Positions 36,389 to 45,690 of a stretch of 64,000 nucleotides of DNA are shown one piece after another. The DNA is taken from assembly GCF_003385955.1 (NCBI RefSeq), contig NZ_QRDW01000001.1, positions 124,001 to 188,000 on the forward strand, read 5' to 3'. A program made the position numbers and the translations under genes. Position 1 is the stretch's first letter, and the number at the start of each line of letters is the position of its first letter. The DNA is from Aestuariispira insulae. Its GTDB lineage: Bacteria; Pseudomonadota; Alphaproteobacteria; UBA8366; Aestuariispiraceae. Under the pieces are notes generated by a model, which did not search any database, had not been told where the DNA came from, and worked only from the letters and a program-made list of their open reading frames with translations.

Positions 36389-36420
36389 CAGAAGCACCCC
36401 AAGCATTTGGGATGCTTCTG
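36389..36420 (-). terminator. hairpin, probable terminator of the EamA transcript
   Basis: Fourteen-base arms with one mismatch enclose a four-base loop. On the minus strand the downstream bases are T-rich (TTTGTTCGGGGTTGTTTTT). Reading direction and position fit termination after the EamA gene, or attenuation ahead of ribE. Confidence 0.55.
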
Positions 36421-36440
36421 TCTGGATGATACTCCCACAA

Positions 36441-36463
36441 TGTGGTGGGGTCATCCCCCCACA
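36441..36463. other. second hairpin beside the EamA terminator
   Basis: Arms TGTGG-T-GGGG and CCCCCCACA with a four-base loop form a stem with one bulge. It has no T-tract on either strand, so it is not a classic terminator. It could be part of an RNA structure. Confidence 0.4.
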
Positions 36464-36583
36464 GAGTCGGCCGTTAACCCTTCAAACAACGTTTAGAGGG
36501 CTGAGTGATGATACACAAAATGCTATGAGATATCCACTTGAATCACACTGAAACCCTGACCTACAGCCATTTTCCGCCTGATC

Positions 36584-37537
36584 TCACCCGGAATGACGCC
36601 GCTGCCCAACGGACAAATCCACTCTTTGGGCGCCGACAATTGTGTTCGCTGGTGTTCTTGTCACAACAAGACCGCTGGCAACCAAAAAACCGGCTCCTAT
36701 GAATCCCCAGACCGTTAACGCCTCTCCAAAGAATATCCAGCCGAGCACGGCAGAATATAATATCGTCACATAGGCAAAGGGTGCCAAAAAGGTTGCATCC
36801 GCTTTGCAGTGTGCCAGGAAATTCAAGCTCTGGCCGACAAAGGCCAGCGGACCCATCAGCAAAAGCAACGGCACCCAACCGGTCCAAGGCATTCCCTGAT
36901 CCGACAGAAGACATAACAGTGCGGACAACGCCGTGCCCGTTCCATTCACGATGAACAGCATCGGCATCAACCGGTCCCCGGAACTCGCCTGTTTCAGGTA
37001 AGTTATCTCCGCTGCGATAAAGGCTGCTGCCATCAGGGCAATGCCCGCCGGGCCGGTGAAGATGGCCGGGCTGATGGATTGGCCTTGCGCAAAAATGACA
37101 CAAATCGCGCCCAGAAAACTAAGAGCAATGGCCAAACAGCGTTTCAAACCAACGGCTTCCTTCAGGAAAATTGCACTGAAAAGCAGCAGGAAACCGCCCT
37201 TGGTAAAACTGATGGTCATGACATCAGCAAAATGCATATGGCCCGCCGCATAGACAATACAGCCCACAGCACCGACACCAAAGCATGCCCGGATCACATG
37301 CTTCAAGGGCTGCCTGCTGGCGACCACCCCCGGCCACTGAGAGGGTTTATGGCGAACCGCGATAAATAGACATATGCATATAAAAGCACTGGCAAATCGA
37401 ATGAAGGCAACTTGCTGCCAGCCTAGATCTGCCCCGGCAATTTTTGGCAAAAAAAACATCAGCGAAAAGAAAAAGCAGGCCAACAGCACCGAACCGGCAG
37501 CGGCCAGCACCTCTCCATTCATCCCGTTACTAATCAT
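36584..37537 (-). CDS. EamA/DMT-family transporter
   Basis: A 317-residue inner-membrane transporter with ten predicted helices in two EamA repeats (about 10-140 and 155-290). Conserved elements include VAFIRFASAFICICL in helix 2 and FAYVTILYSAVLGWIFFGEALTVWGFIGAGFLV in the second repeat (helices 9-10, residues about 254-286). Substrate unknown; family members export amino acids, purines or other metabolites. GGAGGAAG seven bases before the ATG supports the start. It is divergent from a LysR gene with a palindrome between them. Confidence 0.9.
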   Translation of the reverse strand: MISNGMNGEVLAAAGSVLLACFFFSLMFFLPKIAGADLGWQQVAFIRFASAFICICLFIAVRHKPSQWPGVVASRQPLKHVIRACFGVGAVGCIVYAAGHMHFADVMTISFTKGGFLLLFSAIFLKEAVGLKRCLAIALSFLGAICVIFAQGQSISPAIFTGPAGIALMAAAFIAAEITYLKQASSGDRLMPMLFIVNGTGTALSALLCLLSDQGMPWTGWVPLLLLMGPLAFVGQSLNFLAHCKADATFLAPFAYVTILYSAVLGWIFFGEALTVWGFIGAGFLVASGLVVTRTPANTIVGAQRVDLSVGQRRHSG

Positions 37538-37601
37538 TATCCACTTCCTCCTTGAAGAAGGAGATATTGGACTGTTAAAATATCTATATAAATTCTTAAA
37601 A

Positions 37602-37620
37602 TTGAATATTTAATATTCAA
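37602..37620. promoter_or_regulatory. palindromic LysR-type operator
   Basis: The sequence TTGAATATTTAATATTCAA is a perfect inverted repeat with nine-base arms and one central base. It sits in the 107-bp AT-rich divergent region, 24 bp before the LysR start codon. The T-N11-A pattern and location are typical of LysR autoregulatory sites. Confidence 0.6.
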
Positions 37621-37644
37621 ATTTTTATATATCAGGTAAGTGAA

Positions 37645-38535
37645 GTGCTAAACGACTGGGACAATATTCGATTTTTCCTGGCTGTTGCCGAAACCGGCAG
37701 CCTATCCGCCGCCGCGAAGCAGGTTGGCAGCACTCAGCCAACGGTGGGACGTCATATCAGCATATTGGAGGAGCGAACCGGTCTGCGCCTTTTTGATCGC
37801 GGGCGCGAAGGGCTGCGCCTAACCCGACAGGGCCTGGCGCTTCTGGACACGGCCCGCAAAATGAAGGATGCCGCTGAGGCCTTCTCATTGCAGGGCGATG
37901 CATTGGACGAAACCGCATCCGGTACAATCCGCATTTCATCCAATGCACAACTGGGACAGTTTTTATTTCATCACCTCCGCGATCTGAAAGACCACCTGCC
38001 CTCCATCCAAATAGAGCTTGTCACTTCTCAACTGGATCCCAATCTCTCCCGGCGTGAAGCCGATATCAACCTGCGTTTTTGCCTGCCGGACGCGGGCAAC
38101 TTGATTGCCAGGAAAATGGGTGCCATGGATTTTGCGGTCTATGCCACTGCCGCATTTGTGGACCGTCATCCCGAAGCTCTTGACGAAAGACGATTTAGTC
38201 TTCCCCACTGGGTTGTCTTTGATGAAAAAAATCAATTGGAGACCGGCAATAGCTGGCTGACCAAGAAATTGAGCGCAACGCCCCATTATCGAACAGATAC
38301 GGTTCAAAATCAGCGTACAGCGATCTTATCCGGCGCCGGCATGGGGGTGATGCCCGCTTTTTCCGCCATCGCAGATCCAAGGCTCGTTGAGGTGGGAAAA
38401 ATTGATAACGGTTTGCGGTCAACCATCCATATGATCATTCATCAAGACCTGCGCCACACGCCATTGGTCAAAGCCAGCAGCAATGCCCTTGTCAGGATAT
38501 TTAATCAGTTTGGAAAAGATCTTTTAGTCCCTTAA
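37645..38535 (+). CDS. LysR-family transcriptional regulator
   Basis: A 296-residue LysR regulator with the helix-turn-helix at residues 5-65 (WDNIRFFLAVAETGSLSAAAKQVGSTQPTVGRHI, spanning residues 5-38) and a substrate-binding domain from about 90. It starts at GTG. The two cores SLSAAAK and TQPTVGR fit the subgroup of regulators beside EamA exporters. It presumably controls the divergent EamA gene in response to a small molecule. It ends tail to tail with ribD, overlapping by four bases. Confidence 0.9.
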   Translation: MLNDWDNIRFFLAVAETGSLSAAAKQVGSTQPTVGRHISILEERTGLRLFDRGREGLRLTRQGLALLDTARKMKDAAEAFSLQGDALDETASGTIRISSNAQLGQFLFHHLRDLKDHLPSIQIELVTSQLDPNLSRREADINLRFCLPDAGNLIARKMGAMDFAVYATAAFVDRHPEALDERRFSLPHWVVFDEKNQLETGNSWLTKKLSATPHYRTDTVQNQRTAILSGAGMGVMPAFSAIADPRLVEVGKIDNGLRSTIHMIIHQDLRHTPLVKASSNALVRIFNQFGKDLLVP

Positions 38536-39647
38536 CGGGATAGCCGGAGCCGATAAACTTCCAGAAGATCCGGCCCCAGTTGCCTGCGCTCCACACAGTT
38601 GAATTTCGGCATATCAGCGATACTGTCCAGCCGTAAGCCGGCCACAGACGCACGCCCATCCCCCCCGATCAGAGAGCCGGCCCGGAACCAGGCAATTTCA
38701 TCCACCCGCCCGGCCCGAAACAGCGAAGCCGCCGTTTCACCGCCACCTTCAACCATCAAACGGGTGATGCCCGCATCACCCAGCATGCGCAGCATGGCCA
38801 TCACATCGATCCGGCCATCACCATCCGCCTGACAGTCCAGCACATGGACACCGGCATCCTCCAGCAAGGCCCTCTTGCCCGGATTCATACCAGGCAGACA
38901 AAAGATCCAGACCGGTATTTGCCGGGCCGAATGAACCAACTTACCATCCAGCGATATCCGCAAGGTGGTATCCAGAACCACCCGAACCGGCACCCGATCT
39001 TCCAAACCCGGCAGGCGGCAATTCAGCATCGGATCGTCGGCGGCAACCGTCCCGATCCCGGCCAATACCGCATCATGGGTGGCTCGGATCATATGGCCAT
39101 ACTGGCGCGCCCGCTCGCCGGTGATCCATTGGCTTTCACCATTTTCCAGGGCAATTCGACCGTCCAATGTAGTCGCCGTTTTAAAAGTCACCATAGGTCG
39201 CCCTCTGGTGACCCTGGAGAAAAAACCGGCATTGGCAGCATCCGCCTCTTCCCGGCAAACACCTTCGGTGACGTCAATACCCGCAGCCTGGAGCATGGCG
39301 ATGCCGCGTCCGCTGACCCTTTCATCGGGATCGCGAATCGCCGAAACAACGCGGGCAACGCCGGCATCAATCAAAGCCTGGGAACAGGGGCCGGTCTTGC
39401 CGGTATGACTGCAGGGTTCAAGGGTCACATAAGCGGTGGCACCGCGGGCCTGTTCACCGGCACGGCGCAAAGCCTCAGTCTCTGCATGGGGACGCCCGCC
39501 GGGCTGGGTCCAGCCCCGACCGACAACGGCGCCATCCTTGACCAGCACACAGCCAACAGACGGATTGGGCCAAACAATACCAAGGCCGCGCCTGGCAAGT
39601 GCCAGCGCGGCCTGCATATGGCGGATATCATGCAAGTCAGTCGTCAC
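38532..39647 (-). CDS. ribD: bifunctional riboflavin deaminase/reductase
   Basis: Deaminates and then reduces the pyrimidine intermediate of riboflavin synthesis. The deaminase domain (residues 1-145) has [11 protein letters not shown] and the zinc motif [15 protein letters not shown]. The reductase (150-370) has [19 protein letters not shown] and [12 protein letters not shown]. The frame is open to 39722, but the GTG at 39647, which overlaps the nrdR stop and has AAGGAAG upstream, gives a family-like start (371 residues); the ATG at 39617 is the other option. It is coupled to nrdR and convergent with the LysR gene. Confidence 0.93.
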   Translation of the reverse strand: MTTDLHDIRHMQAALALARRGLGIVWPNPSVGCVLVKDGAVVGRGWTQPGGRPHAETEALRRAGEQARGATAYVTLEPCSHTGKTGPCSQALIDAGVARVVSAIRDPDERVSGRGIAMLQAAGIDVTEGVCREEADAANAGFFSRVTRGRPMVTFKTATTLDGRIALENGESQWITGERARQYGHMIRATHDAVLAGIGTVAADDPMLNCRLPGLEDRVPVRVVLDTTLRISLDGKLVHSARQIPVWIFCLPGMNPGKRALLEDAGVHVLDCQADGDGRIDVMAMLRMLGDAGITRLMVEGGGETAASLFRAGRVDEIAWFRAGSLIGGDGRASVAGLRLDSIADMPKFNCVERRQLGPDLLEVYRLRLSR

Positions 39648-40101
39648 CTTCGACGCGCACTTCCTTGTCGATGAAATCTTCAAAATCGGATACTTCGCGG
39701 AAGTTCTTATAAACCGACGCATACCGCAGGTAGGCCACCTGATCGAGCGCCTGAAGGGCTTCCATCACCATCTCACCGATGGTCTTACATTTAATCTCGC
39801 TCTCACCGCTGCTTTCCAGGCGGCGCACGATCGAGTTGACCACCCGCTCCAGCCGCTCCGGATCCACATTACGTTTCCGGAGCGATATCTGGATCGAGCG
39901 CATCAGTTTGTCACGATCAAAGGGTTCCCGTGAATTGTTCTTTTTCAGGACGGTAAGTTCCCGAAGCTGAACACGTTCGAATGTCGTAAATCTCGCTCCG
40001 CAATTCCCGCACAACCGACGCCGACGAATGGCAGCATTATCCTCTGTTGGGCGCGAATCCTTGACTTGCGTATCGTCATGGCCGCAGAACGGACATTTCA
40101 T
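39637..40101 (-). CDS. nrdR: transcriptional repressor NrdR
   Basis: ATP/dATP-sensing repressor of ribonucleotide reductase genes. 154 residues: the N-terminal zinc ribbon has CPFCGH and [12 protein letters not shown], followed by the ATP-cone (about 49-139) with [17 protein letters not shown]. Its order glyA-nrdR-ribD is conserved in alphaproteobacteria. It lies 43 bp after glyA. Confidence 0.97.
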   Translation of the reverse strand: MKCPFCGHDDTQVKDSRPTEDNAAIRRRRLCGNCGARFTTFERVQLRELTVLKKNNSREPFDRDKLMRSIQISLRKRNVDPERLERVVNSIVRRLESSGESEIKCKTIGEMVMEALQALDQVAYLRYASVYKNFREVSDFEDFIDKEVRVEGDD

Positions 40102-40144
40102 TGGGAACCCCCTAGATCGTTACTAAAACTCCAAGCTCCCTATC

Positions 40145-41449
40145 TTAGAACAAAGAGTCATAGATCGGGAAGCGTTTGCACAGATCTTCCACTTTGGCGC
40201 GGACAGCTGCTTCAACTTCACCGTTATTTTCGCCATTAGCGACCAATCCGTCCAGTACTTCGATGATCATTTCACCGATCTGTTTGAATTCTTCAGCTTT
40301 CAGGCCACGGGACGTGGCAGCCGGGGTGCCAAGACGAATGCCGGAGGTAACCATCGGTTTTTCCGGGTCAAACGGAATGCCGTTTTTGTTACAGGTCAGG
40401 CCAGCGCGCTCCAGCGCATGCTCAACAACGTTACCGGTCAGGCCTTTCGGACGCAGATCCACCAGCATCAGATGGGTGTCGGTGCCGCCGGACACAATGT
40501 CCACACCGCCTGCAACCAGGGTTTCCGCCAATACCTGGGCGTTTTCAATCACCTGTTTCGCGTATTCCTTGAATTCCGGCTTCAGCGCCTCACCGAAGGC
40601 CACAGCCTTGGCGGCGATCACATGCATCAGCGGGCCGCCCTGCAGACCCGGGAAGATGGCGGAGTTGATCTTTTTCGCCAGTTTTTCATCGTTGGTCAGG
40701 ATCATGCCGCCACGCGGACCACGCAGGGTCTTATGGGTGGTGGTGGTGGCCACATCAGCATAGTCCAGCGGGTTCGGATGCAGGCCAGCCGCAACCAGAC
40801 CAGCGAAATGCGCCATATCAACCATCAGCAATGCGCCAACAGAATCGGCGATCTCACGGAATCGTTTGAAGTCCAGGATACGCGGATAAGCAGAACCACC
40901 GGCAATGATCAGCTTCGGCTTATGTTCCTGGGCCAGTTTCTCGACCTGCTCGAAATTGATGCGTGCATCATCTTCGTTCACATCATACTGGATGGCATTA
41001 AACCATTTCCCGGACTGGTTCGGCGCCGCACCGTGGGTCAGATGACCGCCACAGGCAAGGTTCAGGCCCATGAAGGTGTCGCCCGGCTGCAGCAGCGCCT
41101 GGAACACGCCCTGGTTCGCTTGGGCACCGGAATGCGGCTGAACATTGGCAAATTCACAGTTGAAGAGTTTTTTAGCGCGTTCGATGGCCAATTCTTCGGC
41201 AACGTCGACCACTTCACAACCACCATAATAACGGCGGCCCGGATAACCTTCGGCATATTTGTTGGTGAAGACAGAGCCCATGGTCTGCATCACGGCGCGG
41301 CTGACGATATTTTCAGACGCGATCAGCTCGATACCGTCCTGCTGACGTACCCATTCGCCTTCAAGCGCCTTGTAGATTTCGGGATCCGCATCCTTCACAG
41401 GAGCGTCATAAAAGCCGTTAAAGCCAAAAAGATCCTGCCGGTCGGTCAT
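40145..41449 (-). CDS. glyA: serine hydroxymethyltransferase
   Basis: PLP enzyme interconverting serine and glycine with tetrahydrofolate. Landmarks: [40 protein letters not shown] from residue 40 on (described by position), [18 protein letters not shown], and the Schiff-base lysine in [14 protein letters not shown] near residue 240. 434 residues, normal length. First of a run with nrdR and ribD; 68 bp separate it from rpiB upstream. Confidence 0.98.
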   Translation of the reverse strand: MTDRQDLFGFNGFYDAPVKDADPEIYKALEGEWVRQQDGIELIASENIVSRAVMQTMGSVFTNKYAEGYPGRRYYGGCEVVDVAEELAIERAKKLFNCEFANVQPHSGAQANQGVFQALLQPGDTFMGLNLACGGHLTHGAAPNQSGKWFNAIQYDVNEDDARINFEQVEKLAQEHKPKLIIAGGSAYPRILDFKRFREIADSVGALLMVDMAHFAGLVAAGLHPNPLDYADVATTTTHKTLRGPRGGMILTNDEKLAKKINSAIFPGLQGGPLMHVIAAKAVAFGEALKPEFKEYAKQVIENAQVLAETLVAGGVDIVSGGTDTHLMLVDLRPKGLTGNVVEHALERAGLTCNKNGIPFDPEKPMVTSGIRLGTPAATSRGLKAEEFKQIGEMIIEVLDGLVANGENNGEVEAAVRAKVEDLCKRFPIYDSLF

Positions 41450-41517
41450 GATCGTCCACCCTTTTCGTTCACTATTGCCCAGCGGCCATCGCTGGTGCGA
41501 GATTATAAAAATTATCC

Positions 41518-41958
41518 TTAGGACATCTTGTCGATGCGACGCTGATGGCGCCCGCCTTCAAACTCTGTCTCCAGGAACACCCTAAGACAATCCAGAGCGA
41601 CTTCCGCGCCCATCGTGCGAGCGCCCAATGCAAGCACGTTTGCGTCATTATGCAGCCGGGTCAGCCGGGCATCAGTCGAATTGCTGCATAGGGCGGCCCG
41701 AACATGCCGGTGTCGGTTGGCCGCAATTGAGATACCGATCCCAGTGCCGCAGACCAACACGCCCAGGCTGGCCGACCCTTCTTTCAGGCAATCCGCCATC
41801 TTGTCGGCATAATCCGGATAGTCGACGGAATCCAAGCTGTCCGGCCCCAGATCCAGAGCCTGATAGCCGTTTTGACCGAGCCATTCGGCCAACTCGGATT
41901 TCAGCGCCACACCAGCGTGATCGGAAGCAAGTGCGATAACGGGCTGGGACATTGGCAA
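41518..41958 (-). CDS. rpiB: ribose-5-phosphate isomerase B
   Basis: Interconverts ribose-5-phosphate and ribulose-5-phosphate. 146 residues with [12 protein letters not shown] at the start, [14 protein letters not shown], the active-site loop [25 protein letters not shown] with its Cys (about 67-91), and [16 protein letters not shown]. Adjacent to glyA, as in many alphaproteobacteria. Confidence 0.96.
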   Translation of the reverse strand: MPMSQPVIALASDHAGVALKSELAEWLGQNGYQALDLGPDSLDSVDYPDYADKMADCLKEGSASLGVLVCGTGIGISIAANRHRHVRAALCSNSTDARLTRLHNDANVLALGARTMGAEVALDCLRVFLETEFEGGRHQRRIDKMS

Positions 41959-42407
41959 AGATCTCCATGCAATCAGTTTTTGGAAGTTGCGCGTTGATTA
42001 ACACAGCGCCTTGAAAAAAGCCAGCATACAAGACCGTCAAACACCGCGTTTCTCTGCGGCTTAGGGGGGTTAAACCGATATATTCAAAATACATTGCAAC
42101 CGGGACTAAAAAATCAACAGCACCCGCGTTCTACGCCCCCTCTTAGTGGCAACTGAATACTCAAACTGTTATCGAAACATCCGAACTCCCTAATATTACA
42201 ACAGTAAGTAAAGGGATTTTTATTATCCGGCGCGCTTTTCCATGATTTCTTATTGCATTTTTTATTGTCTGGTGTTTTTTTATAATTTGAAAATTTTTTG
42301 CCGTTTTGCGAATCGGTTGTTCCGGCTTCCGGAAGAATTGGACGGCCATTTCACTTGTGATCGCTTGGGACTGATCACGTCTGCATGTTGAACAAGGGGA
42401 ACTCAGA
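41959..42407. other. 449-bp AT-rich leader between rpiB and mucR
   Basis: No convincing coding frame. The right half (about 42170-42310) is AT-rich with long T runs and a TATAAT at 42281-42286. MucR proteins are known to bind AT-rich targets with T-A steps and to repress their own genes, so this is the likely autoregulatory region. The left half holds the rpiB promoter. No repeat or RNA gene was seen. Confidence 0.5.
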
Positions 42408-42842
42408 ATGAGCCATGACAAGCAGCGCCATGCCGCCCGCGCAGAGTTGCTTCGCTTTAGCACCAATGTGGTCAGCTCCTATTTAGGCAACCACCAAACC
42501 AACAGCTCCAACATCCCACAATTGATAGAAACCGTTTATGCCTCCTTCACCAAACTGAATGGAGCGTCCGGTGCCGTGTCCGCACGCCAGTCGAAGAAAG
42601 CGGCCACCTCTGTCAAACGCTCCGTCACTCCGGACTACCTGGTCTGCCTGGAGGATGGCAAAAAACTGAAAATGCTGAAGCGCCATTTGCGCACCAATTA
42701 TGGCATGACCCCGGAAGAATACCGCGCGAAATGGGGTCTTCCGGCTGATTATCCTATGGTTGCCCCGAATTATGCCGCCCAGCGCTCAGCCTTTGCCAAG
42801 AAAATTGGCCTTGGCAAGAACCGGCCCATGGCAATCCAGTAA
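42408..42842 (+). CDS. mucR: MucR/Ros-family zinc-finger transcriptional regulator
   Basis: Global regulator of the Ros/MucR family, a prokaryotic zinc-finger H-NS-like protein. The zinc finger begins at YLVCLEDGKKLKMLKRHLRTNYGM (residues 84-107), with Cys87, the acidic ligand and two His. The conserved WGLPADYPMVAPNYAAQRS ending follows. 144 residues is the normal size. In related bacteria MucR controls surface polysaccharide, motility and cell cycle genes. The long AT-rich upstream region fits autoregulation. Confidence 0.95.
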   Translation: MSHDKQRHAARAELLRFSTNVVSSYLGNHQTNSSNIPQLIETVYASFTKLNGASGAVSARQSKKAATSVKRSVTPDYLVCLEDGKKLKMLKRHLRTNYGMTPEEYRAKWGLPADYPMVAPNYAAQRSAFAKKIGLGKNRPMAIQ

Positions 42843-42885
42843 GCAAACAGATAACGAGCACCGTGCCCACAAGGCCGGCAAAAAA

Positions 42886-42918
42886 AAGAAAGAGGCAGCC
42901 AAACGGCTGCCTCTTTTC
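42886..42918. terminator. bidirectional rho-independent terminator
   Basis: Twelve-base arms (42889-42900 with 42905-42916) around a four-base loop lie between the convergent mucR and PAP2 genes, with A and T runs on either side. Confidence 0.85.
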
Positions 42919-42954
42919 AATTCCGGCCTTCTTATTCCGCGAGGAGGCCCCGTT

Positions 42955-43731
42955 TTAATCCGGTGATATCCCGATCTTGCGCAAGACCGGCCACAGCAGC
43001 TTGTCGCTGGCCGGCTTTACCAGCCGCTGCAAACCTTGCAAGGCGGGCGACCCAACCATCCAGGGATAGGTCGCCAGGGTAAACCCAACCGCGCCGACCA
43101 GCACGTCGGATATCCAATGCCCGCCCCCCATAAGGCGCGGCATGGTATTGGCCAGGACGATAAAACCAGCCAAGACAGTCAGCCAGGGCCGCTTGATAAA
43201 AACCACAAAACCAATGAAATAGATTAATGCAGTTACCCCGTGATCACCGGGAAACGAATCATTCGATCCCGTTTTGGGCTGCAACTCCGGAAACATTTTT
43301 GAAAGATCAACGAATGGCCGCAAATCATTGGAGGGACTCCAGCGTCCGATTTCGCCGCCAAGCCGCTTGGCAATGAAGACCGCAATGAGCATGGAAAAAC
43401 CGATCAGAAGAACCCGGGCAAGCCGCTCATGCGGCGCCCAACGTCGATCAAAAATCATCACCCAGAGCAACGGCAATGCCATCAGTATCGCCCAGACGAT
43501 ATCAGCGGCCCTGGTATTGAGATAAGCCCAAAGCTGACTCCACGCCCCACTTTCCAGAAGCGAGCCATTCAGGAAGAAGAATGCTTTGCGATCGAGCCAA
43601 TCCCAGATAGGAACAAGCGGCCCCCAGAAAAGACTGCCTACCCACACGACAGAAAGGACAGTGCAGCCCGCGATCAAACCGGGGCGCCAATGCTGCCCAG
43701 CATCTGAATATTTATAACTATTATCAGCCAT
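42955..43731 (-). CDS. PAP2-superfamily membrane phosphatase
   Basis: Integral membrane phosphatase, probably acting on a lipid or isoprenoid phosphate. Six predicted helices. Motif 2 SFPGDHG (residues 157-163) and motif 3 GGGHWISDV (around 201-209) are intact, with the catalytic His residues. Motif 1 reads KRLGGEIGRWSP instead of the usual KxxxxxxRP: the Arg is present but is followed by Trp rather than Pro. The 258-residue length is in the range of lipid A 1-phosphatase and undecaprenyl phosphatase families; I cannot choose. It is convergent with mucR. Confidence 0.85.
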   Translation of the reverse strand: MADNSYKYSDAGQHWRPGLIAGCTVLSVVWVGSLFWGPLVPIWDWLDRKAFFFLNGSLLESGAWSQLWAYLNTRAADIVWAILMALPLLWVMIFDRRWAPHERLARVLLIGFSMLIAVFIAKRLGGEIGRWSPSNDLRPFVDLSKMFPELQPKTGSNDSFPGDHGVTALIYFIGFVVFIKRPWLTVLAGFIVLANTMPRLMGGGHWISDVLVGAVGFTLATYPWMVGSPALQGLQRLVKPASDKLLWPVLRKIGISPD

Positions 43732-43814
43732 GCGGCCGAATTTAGCCGGGCGTCACAAAAATGCAACTCTACAGTTCTAGGAGAAAATGCCGGGGGCCTC
43801 AACGCCGACGAGAA

Positions 43815-44069
43815 TCACAGATCCCAACCACTGGGAATATCCTGCGGACGCCGTCTTTGCTTGTCCTGGTCTTCCAACCGCGCACGGAGCATCCGATCTA
43901 ATTTGCGTATCGCATGGCTCTTGAGAATGTCTGGCCCGACAGAAGGGTCTCCAACAATGGAAACCTCCAACTTACTCACCGGATCAATTGCGCTCACTTT
44001 CACATAAGCGCCCTGCCGGACCATTTCGATAATGGCCCCCTCTGGCAAGATGTCCGATTTAAACCGCAT
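43815..44069 (-). CDS. DUF6898 family small protein
   Basis: An 84-residue alphaproteobacterial protein with EMVRQGAYVKVSAIDPVSKLEVSIVGDP and a C-terminal basic helix (residues 50-75). Function unknown; homologues are often wrongly labelled as serine hydroxymethyltransferase. The basic tail suggests nucleic acid or membrane contact, which is a guess. It is upstream of, and in the same direction as, the PAP2 gene. Confidence 0.75.
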   Translation of the reverse strand: MRFKSDILPEGAIIEMVRQGAYVKVSAIDPVSKLEVSIVGDPSVGPDILKSHAIRKLDRMLRARLEDQDKQRRRPQDIPSGWDL

Positions 44070-44296
44070 GTGTCCGTTTATCCATCCATGAACGACGTTG
44101 AATTATCTCATAAATGACTGGTTCGCGAAATCTGCCAAGACGATTTTTTGTGCAGTTGCGAAAAAATATTGAAGCTTGGACTTCAAACCGCGCCGGAAAA
44201 TGTCTATACAACCATTGGCAACATAACCTTTTACGCATCCCCCCAACGGCAAAACAGGAAGCCAGGCGGATGCGGTTAAAGTGATTGGAGAATACC

Positions 44297-45490
44297 ATGG
44301 TCGCAGAAACCAGGGCTGCTTTTAACTGGGAAGATCCGTTCCAACTGGAAGAGCAACTCACCGAAGAAGAAAAGATGATCAGGGATACCGCCCGCAATTA
44401 TTGTCAGGACAACCTGATGCCGCGGGTATTGGAAGCAAACCGTCATGAAAAATTCGACCGTGAGATCATGAATGAATTCGGCTCTCTGGGCCTGCTCGGC
44501 ATGACCATTGGCGAGGAATATGGCTGTGCGGGTGTCAACTACACCGCCTACGGGCTGGTTTCGCGCGAGGTAGAACGCGTCGACAGCGGATACAGATCCG
44601 CCATGTCGGTGCAATCCAGTCTGGTGATGCATCCTATCCATGCCTATGGTTCCGAAGCGCAGAAACAGAAATACCTACCGAAATTGGCAACCGGCGAATG
44701 GATTGGCTGTTTTGGTCTGACCGAACCGGATCACGGGTCTGACCCCGGCGGCATGAAAACACGGGCGCGCAAAACCGACGGTGGCTATGTGTTGAACGGT
44801 GCCAAGATGTGGATCACCAACTCTCCCGTTGCCGATGTTTTTGTGGTTTGGGCAAAAACCGACGATGATGTCATTCGCGGATTCATCCTCGAAAAAGGCA
44901 TGAAGGGCCTGAGCGCCCCTAAGATTGAAGGTAAATTCAGCCTGCGCGCCTCCGTCACCGGCGAGATTGTGATGGACAATGTTGAAGTGGGTGAGGAACA
45001 ACTGTTACCCAATGTCTCTGGCCTCAAGGGACCATTTGGCTGCCTGAACAATGCACGATACGGAATTGCCTGGGGTGCCTTGGGTGCCGCAGAATTCTGT
45101 TGGCATGCAGCCCGGCAATATACTTTGGACCGGAAACAATTTGGTCGCCCGCTTGCCGCAAATCAGTTGATCCAGAAGAAGCTCGCGGACATGCAGACCG
45201 AAATCGCACTTGGCCTTCAGGGGTGCCTGGCTGCCGGCCGCCTGAAAGACGAAGGCCGTTGCCCGGTGGAGACCATCTCCCTGATCAAGCGGAACAGCTG
45301 CGGCAAGGCCCTGGACATTGCCCGGATGGCCCGCGACATGCACGGCGGCAATGGTGTCTCCGATGAGTTTCATGTGATTCGTCACGTCATGAACTTGGAG
45401 GCGGTCAATACTTACGAGGGCACCCATGACGTCCACGCCCTCATCCTGGGACGTGCCCAGACCGGCCTTCAGGCCTTTACTGGAGCCTGA
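44297..45490 (+). CDS. gcdH: glutaryl-CoA dehydrogenase
   Basis: FAD enzyme oxidising and decarboxylating glutaryl-CoA to crotonyl-CoA in lysine, tryptophan or benzoate breakdown. The family marks are [17 protein letters not shown] at the start, [36 protein letters not shown] and the catalytic Glu in [20 protein letters not shown] lies six bases before the ATG at 44297; the open frame begins at a TTG 12 bases earlier. 397 residues. It is a single gene, divergent from the DUF6898 gene. Confidence 0.96.
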   Translation: MVAETRAAFNWEDPFQLEEQLTEEEKMIRDTARNYCQDNLMPRVLEANRHEKFDREIMNEFGSLGLLGMTIGEEYGCAGVNYTAYGLVSREVERVDSGYRSAMSVQSSLVMHPIHAYGSEAQKQKYLPKLATGEWIGCFGLTEPDHGSDPGGMKTRARKTDGGYVLNGAKMWITNSPVADVFVVWAKTDDDVIRGFILEKGMKGLSAPKIEGKFSLRASVTGEIVMDNVEVGEEQLLPNVSGLKGPFGCLNNARYGIAWGALGAAEFCWHAARQYTLDRKQFGRPLAANQLIQKKLADMQTEIALGLQGCLAAGRLKDEGRCPVETISLIKRNSCGKALDIARMARDMHGGNGVSDEFHVIRHVMNLEAVNTYEGTHDVHALILGRAQTGLQAFTGA

Positions 45491-45690
45491 TTCCATCGTA
45501 TGAACGGTTCTGCCGGATAGGAAGCTTTTGTTCCTATCCGGCTTGGCTGTTGTATTGGGGGGAAAGTCAATTTTCGGCACGGATTTGGTGCTTCGCACAC
45601 CAAATCTTCGTGATAGTGTGCCATTATCAATTGACTTAATCCCGGCGACTCCAAATTATTGTTCGCGAGCAATTGACCCTGGAGGCAGTG

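Larger units (their letters stand above)
36194..36583. other. intergenic region with two hairpins, no gene
   Basis: 390 bp between ribE and the EamA gene without a supported coding frame. It holds the hairpins listed separately (36389-36420 and 36441-36463). It should contain the ribE promoter and the end of the EamA transcript. I searched by eye for an FMN riboswitch and found only an isolated CCCGGCGG, not the full set of boxes. Confidence 0.55.

Noticed and set aside
40418-41521. Plus-strand open frame of 367 codons
   Set aside because: It is antisense to glyA and rich in His, Gln and Arg, a usual shadow of GC-rich genes.
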